The position numbers and the translations under genes were made by a program. The notes beneath the pieces were generated by a model. That model made no database searches. It saw only the letters and a list, made by a program, of their open reading frames with translations, and was not told the DNA's origin. Shown here piece after piece: positions 24,201 through 36,148 of a DNA stretch of 64,000 nt. The stretch is taken from the NCBI GenBank assembly GCA_950295325.1, contig OX485808.1, positions 13,456,501 to 13,520,500 of the forward strand, given 5' to 3'. Positions within the stretch are counted from its first letter, which is position 1, and each line of letters starts with the position of its first letter. The DNA is from Polytrichum commune (lineage: Eukaryota; Streptophyta; Polytrichopsida; Polytrichales; Polytrichaceae).

Positions 24201-26729
24201 GGGGAAAATTTTGCATGCTGATGTTTTCCTCGGAATCTAAATTCGAATACCTAATATGAGACATCCCATCTTTCACTCAGGCTTCAAGGAAACTTAGAAA
24301 ATATACTTGAAGAATGTGCTGGAAAATTCTTCATCGTTAATTGCTTTGAGCAAGTCAACCTCATCCTTTACGCAATCCAGTGTTTCTTGCACCTGCAATA
24401 TTGAAATCGGTAATTCTCATCAAGGTTCGGGTGTCCAGTTTCATACCTACTTCATTAATTTTGAGGCCTTCAATTTTGCAAATGTGTTAAGTTAAGGTAT
24501 GATTAGACCCAGAATAGGTGAACTGAATGTGTGACAGTTGAGTTGAGTATGGCCAAGTTCTACATTTCAGTCTTACAACATTTCAAGGAATCAAATCAAA
24601 GGAGGAGGGAAATCTTCATAAGAAATGCTTTCCCAGTACAAAAGTGAAACATTCATTTTGTTGATAAACTCTGTTCAGAACATTATTTATTTCTCAATTT
24701 CCAGCAACAATGTATTTTAGATAAAGAACTTACCTTCTGCTTAGTAAGCAAAGTAATGGAGACGAAATTTTTGAGGGTTGATGACAGGTTTGGGTCAGCC
24801 ATGAGCTTCTCGACCAAATGCTTCTTTATGCTGCTCTTGAAGTCAACCTGGACTCACCGCCAGTCACAATATTTACTAAACAAGAATAAACCTGATGCAG
24901 AGTAACAGAATAAAAAAAGATCTTTAGGATGAGAACAGAGTTATGTCGCAGACGATCTGGTAGAGCTAATTTAGCAGCCTGTCGGTGTTGCAAGATTGCA
25001 GGCCAGAGTTGTTTCATCAGCAGTTAGGGTTCTGATACCTGGGGCCAATGCTTGTCGGGATTCACAAAGTAATGACCACACAGGCCAGGTTGATACACGT
25101 TGAAGCCATTCTCATAGAGATACTGCGCCAGGAGGCACATCTGACTCGTTGATGCCGAGAATCCGTGGAACATGAGCACCGTCCCGTACACAGACTCGCC
25201 CTCTTTGTGCAAGAGATAGTAAGGTGCTGCTCCTTGTCGCTTCTCAGGATTCCCGGGAATCGACTGCACGAACTTATCCATCTCATGTTTCGCCTGCCAC
25301 AATCCAAGCAGAGTTACAAAGGTTAAACCCTACAATGTCACGACGAGCAGAGCATGTGACTTTCAGTTACGAAGCATCTACGAACCAAGTGTAATGCATA
25401 ACTTTAACAACAATAACTTCCGAGACTACTACAGCAGCTTCAGACGGTAGAATTTGCTTAAGATCCGAGTATTATCGCTTTATTTATTTAATTTCAGTTG
25501 GCTATGTCGTTTACTGACTTCCTTTGATTTTGTGGACATCCCAGAGAGCTCAGACAGTAGAATTTTCTCAAGTTTTATGTGACACTTACTTACGAAGTAT
25601 CCAACCAAGTGCAATACCTGACTTTAATAATCTCCTCACTTCCAAGAGAACCAGAGCGGCTTCAGACAGTAGAATTTGTTCATACTTAGTAAATCGTGTC
25701 ATTCCACCATGGCCAGGCGCTACAAGACACTCACGTTGCGAGCAGAGTGTGCAACAATGTGAAATATGCGATCAAATAGACTTCGAAGAAATCCTAACGG
25801 ACGAGAACGGTAAGACAAGGCAGTCCGAGGTGTATAACTGTTTTATTGTATTTTTCAGTTGGCTATGTCGTCTACTCATTGACCAGAGCAGTAGGATAGA
25901 TTTTGTAGACAGCCAGAGCAGATTCAGACAGTGGAAACTGCTGAAGCCTTAAAATCAAATCCTGCGGGCAGAGTGTTCAACAATCTAAATGTGTAATCAA
26001 GTAGGACATTGGATTTAAAAGGACCAAAACTTTTAAGATGTTTTCCTACTTTGAGTTGACTATGTTGCCTACTCACTGGCTTTGATTTTCTGCGTTTGGA
26101 AAGTCAAGGCCGCAATCGATCAGTCTAAGCAGTGGCCCGGGTGCTCGTAATGTGGAATTGAATCGATTCGTATCTAATTTTAACAAGAATGTCAAGTGCA
26201 AAGCATTCATAGCATTTCAGAGGTATTACTACTTTCAGATACTCACTGACTTTGATTCTCTGCGTTTAAGTATGTCAAGATATGCCAAGCAATAGATCTA
26301 AGCAATGGCCCCGGGTGCTCGTGTTGTGGAGTCGAATCGAATCTAATTTTAACAAGAATGTCAAGTGTAAGCTCTCACAAACTGGCTCCATGTTCCCTTG
26401 AGCTCAGGAAACAGAAACAGAAACGGCTATAGTGGAAACGGCTCGGAACTAACCTTCTCAAGCTGCTGTTTCGTGAGTTTCACCTTTTCCAGCTTCAAGG
26501 GTGTCTTCGTTGCCGCCATCTCTGCTGCCACTGCTCCACATGCTCGGCGTCGGAGAGACGGCAAAGAAAAGGACACATTTGACGATTGCAAGGAGAAAGA
26601 AACAGGAGATGAGTGGAGAGATGGACTGCTCAACCTGCACTGCGCCTTGGTGCTACTCAATTTTGATAATTCTCCAGTTAAGACTGCAACACTGCTCGCA
26701 TTTGCGACGGCCCATGCTTTGGAAGCCAT
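21249..26729 (-). CDS. Alpha/beta hydrolase (serine hydrolase, S33-like), nine exons, probable plastid leader
   Basis: Exons in gene order: 26454-26729, 25039-25293, 24734-24847, 24307-24392, 23926-24109, 22928-23183, 22057-22136, 21814-21939, 21249-21287. All borders are GT-AG and the phases join into one frame of 471 residues. The first 70 residues are Ser/Arg-rich with almost no acid before AAEMAATKT, like a chloroplast transit peptide. Then come the oxyanion-type FHGFSAS, the nucleophile elbow VGLSMGGATAL (GxSxG), a likely acid in QTEIDDSADHN and a likely catalytic His in RVPHTMIHP. This fits a serine esterase, lipase or aminopeptidase-like enzyme; the substrate cannot be told. About 110 residues between the strand with GLCGHYF and the nucleophile elbow form a long, mostly helical lid-like insert. 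No stops or shifts were found, and it appears functional. Confidence 0.87.
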
Positions 26730-27094
26730 ACTTCCTGATTTCGGACAACAAAAGAGTGGATCACCTTCTCTCCTCTCCTGTCTAATTCAACACAGCAATC
26801 CTCCTGCGATCTCATTAACTTTCAGGCCTCTAAACATAGGATATTCCTTGAACGGAAGAGTCAAATCCTTCCAGGTCTCGTGGCTTTTGAGGAATCTTTG
26901 TAAGTAATCCCCCTCGGGCCTCAAGAATTCACAAGCTCTCGCTAGAAAGAGGTCTAAGTTAATCGATGATCGATCCATGTTTTGTTATAAAGGTACGAGG
27001 CTGTTTGCAATCGATAGAATACTTTACTGTCCGGATGCAAGTACGAACGCGTTTCACGTGTCCTTGGCGGCAGACTCGTTTATTTCCTGCCAAC
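26730..27094 (-). promoter_or_regulatory. Short upstream region of the hydrolase, bounded by a LINE tail
   Basis: Only about 365 bp separate the hydrolase start codon from the poly(A) end of the LINE at 27095. A minus-strand frame at 26787-26978 could be a leader ORF but has no supporting feature. Both the LINE and the hydrolase are read on the minus strand, so a LINE transcript that failed to terminate would run into this gene. Confidence 0.35.
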
Positions 27095-27388
27095 TTTTTT
27101 TTTTTTTTTTTTTTTTTTTTTGAAGACAGAAGGCCAAAGGCCAGCGCCATGTCATTGAAACCAAAAGAGAAAACGCGCCCACTTCGAGGGGAGGCGGGGC
27201 CCCTCAAGCGTGTAACACCGCCACGTAAGGAAAAGAACCAACCAATGTACCCACCACGGACTACCCCCCAGACCCCACCAAGCCAAGGACCACCCCCTAC
27301 CCACCAAGCCGAGGACCACCCCCAAGCCACCTACCAACATTAGCCCCCATCCGCAAGGCCCTTCATCACCAAGACCTAGTCTCCCTCC

Positions 27389-30300
27389 CTATCTACGTTG
27401 TTGTTTCCAATTCCAATCCACATGGAGATTACTTTTTCTACAAAGAGCGTTCCTAGCCCCCCAAGTCTTGTCAAATCCTTCAAGCACGGCCAAAGTAGAG
27501 GTACTACTACTTTTGACGAGCTTGATCACACGTTTCCATGCCGCCTTGGCGTACATGATCAGTTCTCCCCATATAAGGTGTTTAACCTTGGCTTCAGTCC
27601 ATTGTTCTTGGTTAAAGACTTTGTCATTCCGTTCGATCCAAATGAACCACAATGTGATGCCTCGAAGGAGGTGCCAAATTTGAATTTGTTTACAAAACTT
27701 CTTCCGTAGCCTTTCTCCAAACAAAGCTTGTTTCCAATGGAAGGTCTCATAATTTGTGGTCCTCACCCCGCACAATTTGTGAATAACGAAAATGGCCCAT
27801 CTCCATGCTCTCCGTGTTTGCATACAATCCCAAAATCTATGCTTAACCGACTCGCACGTATTAGGGAGGCATAAGATGCATTGCTTAGAGATGGAAATAG
27901 GAGCGATGCGGGCCCTCCATTCATGAACTGCGACTGCTTTATGCCAAATTGACCACATGAACGCGGCCTCCTTCCCAGCGCGTAGCGGGTCCCAAATTTA
28001 TGACCAATAGAATTTGTAGTTCCTAGGTACATGACCTTGCCACTTGTCTGCAACGTTGTTGACACCTTCGGTCCTCTTAGTGATGAACTCCCTGCCTTCT
28101 TTCGTGGTGTAGTCACGAAAATAACTCCCTTCTACCCATCGCCATCTATCCGGGTCCCAACTTAGAGTGGCCATTTTTCCATAAAAGAATGTGATTTCTT
28201 CTTTCACCCCTTCCTGCATTTGTCCTCTAGTGGTATGAATGACTCTAACCTCATGAAAAAATCTATCCATTTCCCCTGTTGGATTTTCCCATTTGCTGAG
28301 ACATCTTGAGTGGGTACCCACCGTAAAGCATTGAACCGTGAGAGGCATGACAATATGTTGGTATTGTAAGCATTGGGGCATGAACTCCCTTGTACATTTT
28401 AGCACAAAAATTGGGTCCTCTTTCCCAATCATGTAGAAACCTACCCATTGACCGATATATGGTTCGTCCGCATCATTTTCTAACATGGGTCTTCATTTTT
28501 CTGCCAATTTGTTAATGAGCATGACCCAATCCCCCATATCTACTAGGATAAGCTTAAACTTCTCTTGCGCTATGTTCCATGTGAGGAAGTCTCGGCTTTC
28601 ACTATCCCAAACATCGTCTACACATTGAATCCCTTGACGGTGGAGTTTAAGGCCTTTGGAGTATAAGAAGCCTTGATTAATGATGTCCAATCCATCCGAC
28701 CACCATATATTTGGGTGTAGTAATTCTATCCTCGTTCGTGAAGGGATTTGAAAAATTCCCTTCACCATAGTTTTCCATGCCTTACCAATGTGTCCCCAAA
28801 TCTTGGAGCCAGCCACTCCTTGATGTGCTTTGTTGGTAAACCAATCCAAGCTAACTCCCCAACTTCTGCCCCTTTGTGGTTTGAACCTGGCTAATCTATA
28901 CCTTAACATGATTTGTAGGTTGGACTCTCCTGGTTCCATAGCCTTAACTATCCATTTACATAGTAAGCTAGTCTTGGCTACTTCTGGGTCCACCAAGCCA
29001 AGTCCTCCGTTTTTCTTCTTCATACAACATATTCTCTAACTAACTCTAGTTCGTGTGTGTTGTTCCTTGCCTGACCACAAGTAGTTGCGGATGGCTCCCC
29101 TAATTTTCTTGAGTATTTTGTTTGATCCCCCCCACATTGTAATGAAAAACCATAGGGTAGACAGTAGTACATGATTGCAAATGATGACCCTACCCACTAG
29201 GGATAGTTTCATTGAACTCCAATAGTTTAGTTTTTTGGAGATTTTGTGGTAAAAAAACTGATCTACATCTGGAGTGTTGAGATTAAGTCCAAAAGGTGTG
29301 CCTAACAATTTGGATAGGTGGTCTTCCTCTGCCCACATCCAATTGTAGCCTGCCAGCCATTCTGGTTTGTACGTGTATTTATCGAACCAATACGCGCATG
29401 ATTTGTTCTAGCTAATCTCCATTCCGGAAGCCTCGTTAAAAACCTTTAGTAAGCGTACTAGCTCATCCACATACCTTTTGTCCCCCCTAACCATAAATGA
29501 CGAGTCGTCTGCGTATTGTGATATGTTCTGTTGTTTTCTACCTCCTGGTAGAACAATCCTCCTAAGTCGCCCTTCAAGGGTTGCTTTCTTTATAATATGT
29601 GTAAGGACCTCTCCTAATATGAGGAAGAAGTATGGTGCTAGAGGACATCCTTGTCTAATCCCCCTTTCAATTTTGAAGTTATTTCTTGGGTTGCCATTAA
29701 GGTTGACCGATGCGGATGCGCCCCCGAATAACATTTTAACCCACTTGTTAAATTCCTCACTAATGCCCATCCTTTGCATAGCTTGAAATAGGAAAACCCA
29801 TGAGACTTTGTCATAAGCCTTAGAAAAGTCTAGTTTCAAAAAAACTGTTGGTTGTCTAGACACCTTTGCCCAGTGTAAAGTTTCTTGTGTCAACACAATA
29901 TCATCTAGAATAAAGCGTAGGGGGAGAAAGGTTATTTGTTCCGGACTAATTATGTCTCTTAGCATTGGTTGGAGCCTAAGTTGAAGTGTTTTGGCAAATA
30001 TTTTGTATGTCGATGTCAACAAGGTAATCGGTCGCCAATGGTTTAAATCCTTATTATCCCCGTCCTTAGGAATGAGGCTAATGAGACCTTTGGTAACCCC
30101 TTCGTGTAATTGTCCATGTTCAATGCCCCTTGCTACCATTTGATGGAAGTCTTGTCCCACCGTTTGCCACAATTTTTGAAAAAAATCCATGGGGATCCCG
30201 TCATGCCCTGGTGCTTTCCCTTTTGCCATGGATGAGACTGCCTTTCCTAGTTCTTCCACCGTGATTTCTTTGGCCAAGTTTTCGTTCATAGATTCCGTAA

Positions 30301-31693
30301 AGGTTACCATGAATCCCTCAAACACTTCCCTGCACGCTTCCTCTGATACCTCCTTATGTCTGTATAGTTCTCCATAGAAATTGAAGCATATTTTGCTTAG
30401 GTCTTCAGCTCTTGTAAAGTTGCGCCCATGTTGGTCTCTTAGCTCCGAAATTACTGACTGCGAGTTTTTTTGTCTCACTAACTTAAAAAATTCCGTTGTA
30501 CATTTGTCACCTATCTTTTGTCATTTTACCCTAGCACGTACTGTTGCACCTCTGGCTAACCTAGTTTCAATCTCATCTAGTTTATTCTGTAATTGGTTGA
30601 CCTTCCCTTGTTTGTCCTCATTGTACACATCCTCATGTAGTAGTGCAGTGGCTACTTCTAGGGAGGCTCTTGTGTCTAATTCCTCCTTCTTAAACTCCTT
30701 AGCCTTTTGTTTGCTAACGAATCTATATATTCTAGTAATTTGCCTCAATTTATAAAAGAATGATGCTCCCTCCGGGCAACCATTCCATTTGTCCCGTAGC
30801 ATATCAATCATTTCTCCTTGTAAGTGTGCGACACTCCATTTAAATATTGACTTCCTTACCTCCTTACTACCTATACTAAGTTCTAATTGAACCGGGGAGT
30901 GGTCCGAGCCAACGGCGTGCCCATGTATGTAGTATGCCGTTTGATATATTCTTACCCTACTATGAGTCGGGGTGTAAAACTTGTCTAGCCTTGCCAAACG
31001 GCGAGCTTGTCCCGCTTGGCCATTATTCCATGAAAATCTAGGCCCCCCTTGATGTCTGAAGGTATCTTGTATTTGAAAGGCGGAAAGAAGCCCGTTCCAT
31101 GTGAATTTCTTTAGGTCGTTAATTGTCCTCCTGCAATCTCTTGATTTATCTTGAGGCCTTTCCGTCATGTTAAAATCTCCCCCTACTATCCAATCACAGT
31201 CTTTGGGTAGTGAGTCCACCATTATGTGCCATAAGCGTCTCCGCTCAGTGGGTGTGTTAAGAGCATAAACACACGCAATGCCAATGTTACCTCCTTCCAC
31301 CCCTTCTAGTTTAATCCACCCAACTTTGTCATTGTAGAGTGCACCGTGGTCTATTACTAGTCTAGCATACTTTTGCGCAAGCATAATTCCCACTCCCCCT
31401 TTACCTGTTGCATTGGGGTTAAGCCAACTTCTTTCCCCTAGTGCCGCTTCCAATATCCAACTAGCATATCCTAGCATGAGTCGTGAGCCTAGGTGTTCCA
31501 ACTTTCCACCCCTCAATTTATGTTCTTGTATCATCACAATATCAATTCTTTGTGCTATGGAGCTTAGAAACCGTCTTTCTTTTAGTATGTTTTCCAGGTC
31601 GTTAAGTCCCCGGATATTGTGTGATATAATGTTCCATTTCATGCGTGCTATTTCACGGTAGAGAGCCCCCTTCATGGTATCCTTGACCCCCAA
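27389..31693 (-). pseudogene. LINE ORF2: endonuclease, reverse transcriptase and zinc-binding domain, five stops, no frameshift
   Basis: From the ATG at 31693 to the TAG at 27389 the whole 4.3 kb stays in a single frame. It is cut only by in-frame stops at 30521 (TGA), 29408 (TAG), 29036 (TAG), 28493 (TGA) and 27998 (TAA). The APE-type endonuclease shows WNIISHNIRGLND, MIQEHKL, IVGGDFNM and GSDHSPV. The reverse transcriptase shows KAPGHDGIP, LIPKDGDNKDLNHWRPI, KLDFSKAYDKVSW, RGIRQGCPLAPY and the catalytic QYADDSSFM. The C-terminus has a CILCLPNTCES...HRFWDC zinc-binding (zf-RVT-like) motif followed by LRGITLWFIWIERND. Lack of indels shows a fairly recent insertion that decayed by point changes, mostly compatible with C-to-T. 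Confidence 0.92.
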
Positions 31694-32234
31694 GTGGGGA
31701 CCTGCTTCTCAATTCCCAAATTCTCCCTTGTCTTGGAGTTAATACATGTTTTCCTAGTGCCACCAGACTAGATGCACTGTTGCGGATGGGAGTGCTAACA
31801 TGTTGGACTCTAGGTGAAACAGTGTTACCATCCCATCTCCCAATGTCTTGAGATGGAGTTGGGCTATCTAGGCCTATACTAGCCATGATCTCTTTGTACA
31901 CATGTCTGGTATTTCTATTACTTGGGTAGAGCTGTGTTTCAAGAATTACCTCCGGAGGTAAAACATGGCTTGGGTGGTGTATTCCCGTGCTTGGAGGCCG
32001 CTCCGTTAGGCTCTCCATTATGATGTCCGTTAAGCCTTCTCCATCCTTATCCTCCCGTTGAGTGGTGTCTAATGATTTAATCATGCTAGGTCCCGCCTCT
32101 TCTCGTCTCCCAGGGGCATGGCTGGCTTCCTCTTGGCCATTCAATTCTCCCTCCGATCGCTCGGCTCCTACTGCCCCGAGCTCTTTCCTATTTTGGCCTA
32201 GTGCTTGCTCGGCCTCTCTCTCGGCCCCCGCCAA
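31653..32234 (-). pseudogene. LINE ORF1-like C-terminal frame overlapping ORF2 start
   Basis: A minus-strand frame rich in Pro, Ser and Glu, overlapping the ORF2 start by about 40 bp. It lacks an RRM, DUF4283 or zinc knuckle; plant L1 ORF1 proteins usually have such domains followed by a low-complexity tail, and this looks like that tail. A TGA lies just upstream of 32234 in the same frame. The first in-frame ATG gives MIKSLDTTQRED. An alternative is a chance frame in a GC-rich 5' UTR. Confidence 0.5.
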
Positions 32235-32420
32235 GCCCCCGCGTCACTGAGGCGCGGATTAAGGAGCCAGGCCTGTGGGCGGCTTGCACGATTTGAGCCG
32301 CTCACGAGTGAGCTTCATCCAAGGGTTGAGGGCATCTTAGGTGGCGGGCGCTGACGCGGGCGCCCAAGGTCGGGCACGGGTCCCGGAACGCAGGCGGAGC
32401 AGAGGCTGGCGCTCCCCATT

Positions 32421-33142
32421 AACTGGGGTCCGAATTAATTGATGTCAGAATTAAATGAGGGGTTCATCATGGGAACGTGGCTTAGTAGGGGCACGGGCAC
32501 CTAGGGCTTCCACAATCTATGAACGCCCAAGCAATTAATTCTAAGCAGAGTATTTGAAGGGCTTAGTATTTGCAGGGCTTAGCATTCATTTTCTGGGCTT
32601 CTCATTTATTTTCTCAGTTGGGTCATTTGAGGGATTGGTTGCAAGACTTTGTTTTGGACCTTGTAAGGCCTGGTAGTTAGTATGTTTTTTCTGGATATAA
32701 CCATTATTCATCCCAACACTTGCAACTATATTGGAGCTTGTTTTACATTGGTGTGACGACGACAAGTTTGTGGATTTATTTTATGTGATGCAATGGAGCA
32801 AAATATTTTGACCCTTTTGGTTTTCCAAGAGTTAGAGGCAAGACCGGTGGTTGAATTGTAAGAGCATCCGCACCCTTCTCCCTTCAATATACTCCTTGAC
32901 CACTATCATCACATCCAAAATTTGGTCCGTCATTATTGTCCGTCAATTTAGAATACCGAGCCCTTCTTTTAAATAGTTGTAGAGGGACGTATTCAAATAT
33001 CCATATATTGTGCTCATATTCATTGACTCTCTACCTGCCCATACAAACATTTTTCTTTCAGTTTAGAGAATCACTTAGTTTTAGTGGTAGGATGTGGATG
33101 GTTTAAGTTAGAGAAAAATTGCTTTTGGTTGTGGTTGGAGAA
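32421..33142. other. Spacer between the LINE and the next transposon
   Basis: No gene is seen. The phrase GGGCTTAG(T/C)ATT repeats near 32557-32590. The stretch 32870-33110 may be the 5' end of the transposon that follows, but I saw no inverted-repeat terminus. Confidence 0.35.
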
Positions 33143-34411
33143 ATGAAGGAACTTTTCAAGCATGTAGGAAGCTTAGATGAGAGTGATGATGATGAGTATG
33201 TTGACTTCTCTGAAAAAGAGGGCGAAGGGTTTTTTGAAGAAGAGGGCGAAGAGTTTTTTGATTCAGTAGATGAGCAAAGTAGAGAGGTTGAGTCTATTGG
33301 GCATGAGCACTTGGAAAGATTGGATCCACTTGCATTTCGTTCAGATCACAATTGGTACATGTTTACCAAAAGTTCCTACTCTTTTATGATTCAATGTTTA
33401 CAAAGCCAGTTTCAACCTACTGGTGAAAGCATTCTCAATGCAAACCCTTCATTCTATGTGCCTCATGAATCTCTTGAAAAATTGCATCAACATGTTATAA
33501 AAAAGTGGAAGGCTTTAGAGGTTGCTCTAAGTGTGAGACCAGATCCACTAAGTGAGGAAATGAGGCTATACAACAAGTCATGGAAATTCTCCCACCTTTG
33601 TATTCCATATGTAGAGGAATGGGAACAAATAGTCAAGGATGCACATGAATCAAAACAACCACATTACGGAGTGAAGGCTACACACAACAATATTACCAAT
33701 ATGGGGTGGTTAGTAGGAGCTGGAGTACATGGATTGCCAAGTCCATATTTGGAAAAATATGTACATACTTGTTTTTTGTGCTCAACCCCAAGGATTCCAC
33801 ATGTTCCAAGTTCTTCAATTCAACCTAAAAAGAAGCGAATTCAATATGATTGTGTTATTCAAGTACAACCCGAAGAACTTTATGACAAAGTCAAGGAGAT
33901 CATACACCAATACAAGGCATGTTCTTAACCCCAACATCCATTTCAATTTTATTGATAGTTTATTTCATGCAAGCATATTAATAAAATCGGGTGTTTTAGT
34001 TATTTTTCATGTGCATTTTAGAAAATTTACAAATACCATATAATTTCTCTCACTAACCATTTATTAACAAGATTAATGAGATTATTGTCTTTATATATAT
34101 TAGGTATCTTTGGTGAAGAAGGATTCATGGTCGATTGCAAAAACGCCATATCCAGCAGAAACTACATTGTATCAATGCAATCGTGGTATAATCTACAATC
34201 GTGGGAAGAGAAAGAAGATTGAACTTAACCAAGAGAATGTCACACGAAAACGTCAATATAGTAAAGCAAAGTATTGTGATTGTGGATTCAAGGTGAAGAT
34301 TGTACAGCTAATTGATAAAGATAAACATGTTCAGGTACGTTTAATAACCCTCTATGAATGTAAAGAACAACAAATGGCTTTTTTGGAAGGGTGGAGGGGG
34401 GGGGGAATCTT

Positions 34412-35283
34412 CACTACTAGAAAATCATGACCAAATCAACAAAAAATCAACAGATCTATGTTAATCCGGGCACTGCAATGATCGATTTCACTGATTTTTT
34501 GAATTTTTGTAAAAATCAACAATTTGTTGTCTATTCTTTTGTTAATCTGAATAGTACAATGACCAATTCAACAAAATATTAGTAAATGTGAAGTCTTTTT
34601 TGGAATCTTTTTGGAATATTGTAGAATCTTTTTAATCTTTTGCAATTTATGGACTCAATTTATAGACTTGTAAGTGTATGGGTGTAGAAATAATTACGAA
34701 TTCGAATGTATGTAAATATTATAAATATTATATTAGTTGATAGTTAATATTATATATATACATAAATATATATGTATATGAATTAATATTAATATGTATA
34801 ATATGTATATAATATATGTAGCATATATAAAATATGTATATATGTATATATTAATATGTAAATATATATAGTATATAAATATTTATAGTAAATATACATT
34901 AAAGGAAGGCAGTAAATTATATACTATAATTATATACAGTAAATATATACTGTATATATGTACTGTAAATATATACATCAAGTAGGTAGTAAAGAGAAAA
35001 TAGTGGCCTTAGTTTACAAAGGTTTAAAACACTCCATTTATATCATGTGTGATGTGATGACCTAGTTGTAGACTTGCCAACCATTCATGTTTGATTTTTT
35101 AATTATATATATATATATAATAAGTTTTTTTTTCAAAAAAAAATCTTTTTGTGACCAGATCAACAGAAAAAATCAACAAAATTATGTTACATCATGTCCA
35201 GGTCAACGCGTCCTAAGTAACAACCACGACCAATGCCTTTCTATTGATTTTTTGTTGATCCGGACGCAGAATTTCTACTAGTG
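34412..35283. mobile_element. Non-autonomous CACTA element (872 bp) nested in the transposon above
   Basis: The left end is CACTACTAGAAAAT and the right end, read inward, is CACTAGTAGAAATTC. Both flanks are CTT (34409-34411, 35284-35286), the 3-bp duplication typical of CACTA elements. The subterminal parts repeat AAAAATCAACA and TTGATCCGG in both orientations, and the centre is a TA-rich microsatellite (about 34730-34960). It has no coding capacity. It belongs to a different end-sequence family from the CACTA pieces at 43.5 and 55.95 kb, which begin ACTACAACA. Confidence 0.9.
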
Positions 35284-36148
35284 CTTGCTCATAACTTCTA
35301 CTCCCTTAAATCAAATGGGATTTTAGAAATGCCAAAATGAGTATATTTAAGGGGTCTATATACTTTTTTAGAATATAAACAAAGTAAACTTCAAAAGAAA
35401 ATGTTGCTTAAGATGGAGTTTAACCCCTAAAGGACTACGGTTTTTCTTGTTTTTTAGCATCATTTTCACCTCTTTTTATTCATTTTCTTGTGAATATTTT
35501 TTTCCCTCTTGATAGAAAATACCAAATCAAATATTTAACTGAAATTTAAGATTTTTTTTACCAATTTAACAAATTTTCCCATGTCTTCAAAGACGGTCAA
35601 AAAATATCCAAAAATTTACAATTTCATTTTTTTCGCATGAAACGCTATAATCTTGCAATTTGTACAATCAAATTCCATGAAAATTTTACCATGCACTCTC
35701 TTGGTAATCTTTAACAAGATCCTACGATTAAAGTTGAAAAATAATAATGTTTGAGGTTTATTTTGAACCTTGCCCGTACTACCCATTCTCCCCCAAAAAA
35801 CCCCTTTTGTTCCATAACTTCCACTTAAAAAGTCGGAATCGAAAAAAAATTAGATCCCCATTTGTGTATTGACATACCAAATTTAGATGATTTATTTCAA
35901 AAAAAAAAAAAAAATTTGACACCATGGGAACCTGCCCAAAGATTGAAATGTCCTAGTTAGGACACTTGGTCCTTTAGGGGATAAAAGATATTTTAATGTA
36001 GGAATTATAAAAGTCATGTCCATTGAGAGTTAACAATCATTATTATACAATATTTATATGCACATTTTATTGCCTTTTTATTTGATAAAAATTCACTAAT
36101 TAATGCGTTTCATTCTATATTTTGTATTTCAATATATATGTTAGATTT
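35284..36148 (+). other. AT-rich intron of the decayed transposon
   Basis: Apart from the splice acceptor at its right end I see no feature. It is strongly AT-rich with several A- and T-runs, and carries no open frame of note. Confidence 0.4.

Larger units (their letters stand above)
27095..32420 (-). mobile_element. L1-like LINE, nearly full length
   Basis: A 27-nt T-run at 27095-27121 is the complement of the poly(A) tail. The order on the minus strand is the end of an ORF1-like frame, ORF2 (endonuclease, reverse transcriptase, zinc-binding C-terminus), a G-rich 3' UTR with repeated GGT(G/A)GTCC(T/G)TGG units (27122-27388), and the tail. The 5' limit is unclear and lies near 32.25-32.42 kb in a CpG-rich stretch. 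At least four truncated copies of the same family lie elsewhere in the window. No DUF4283 or CCHC knuckle is visible upstream, so ORF1 is either truncated or unusual. I could not identify a target-site duplication. Confidence 0.9.

Noticed and set aside
26959-27343. Overlapping 120-codon frames on both strands
   Set aside because: They run through the LINE 3' UTR and its poly(A) tail; low-complexity by-products, not genes.
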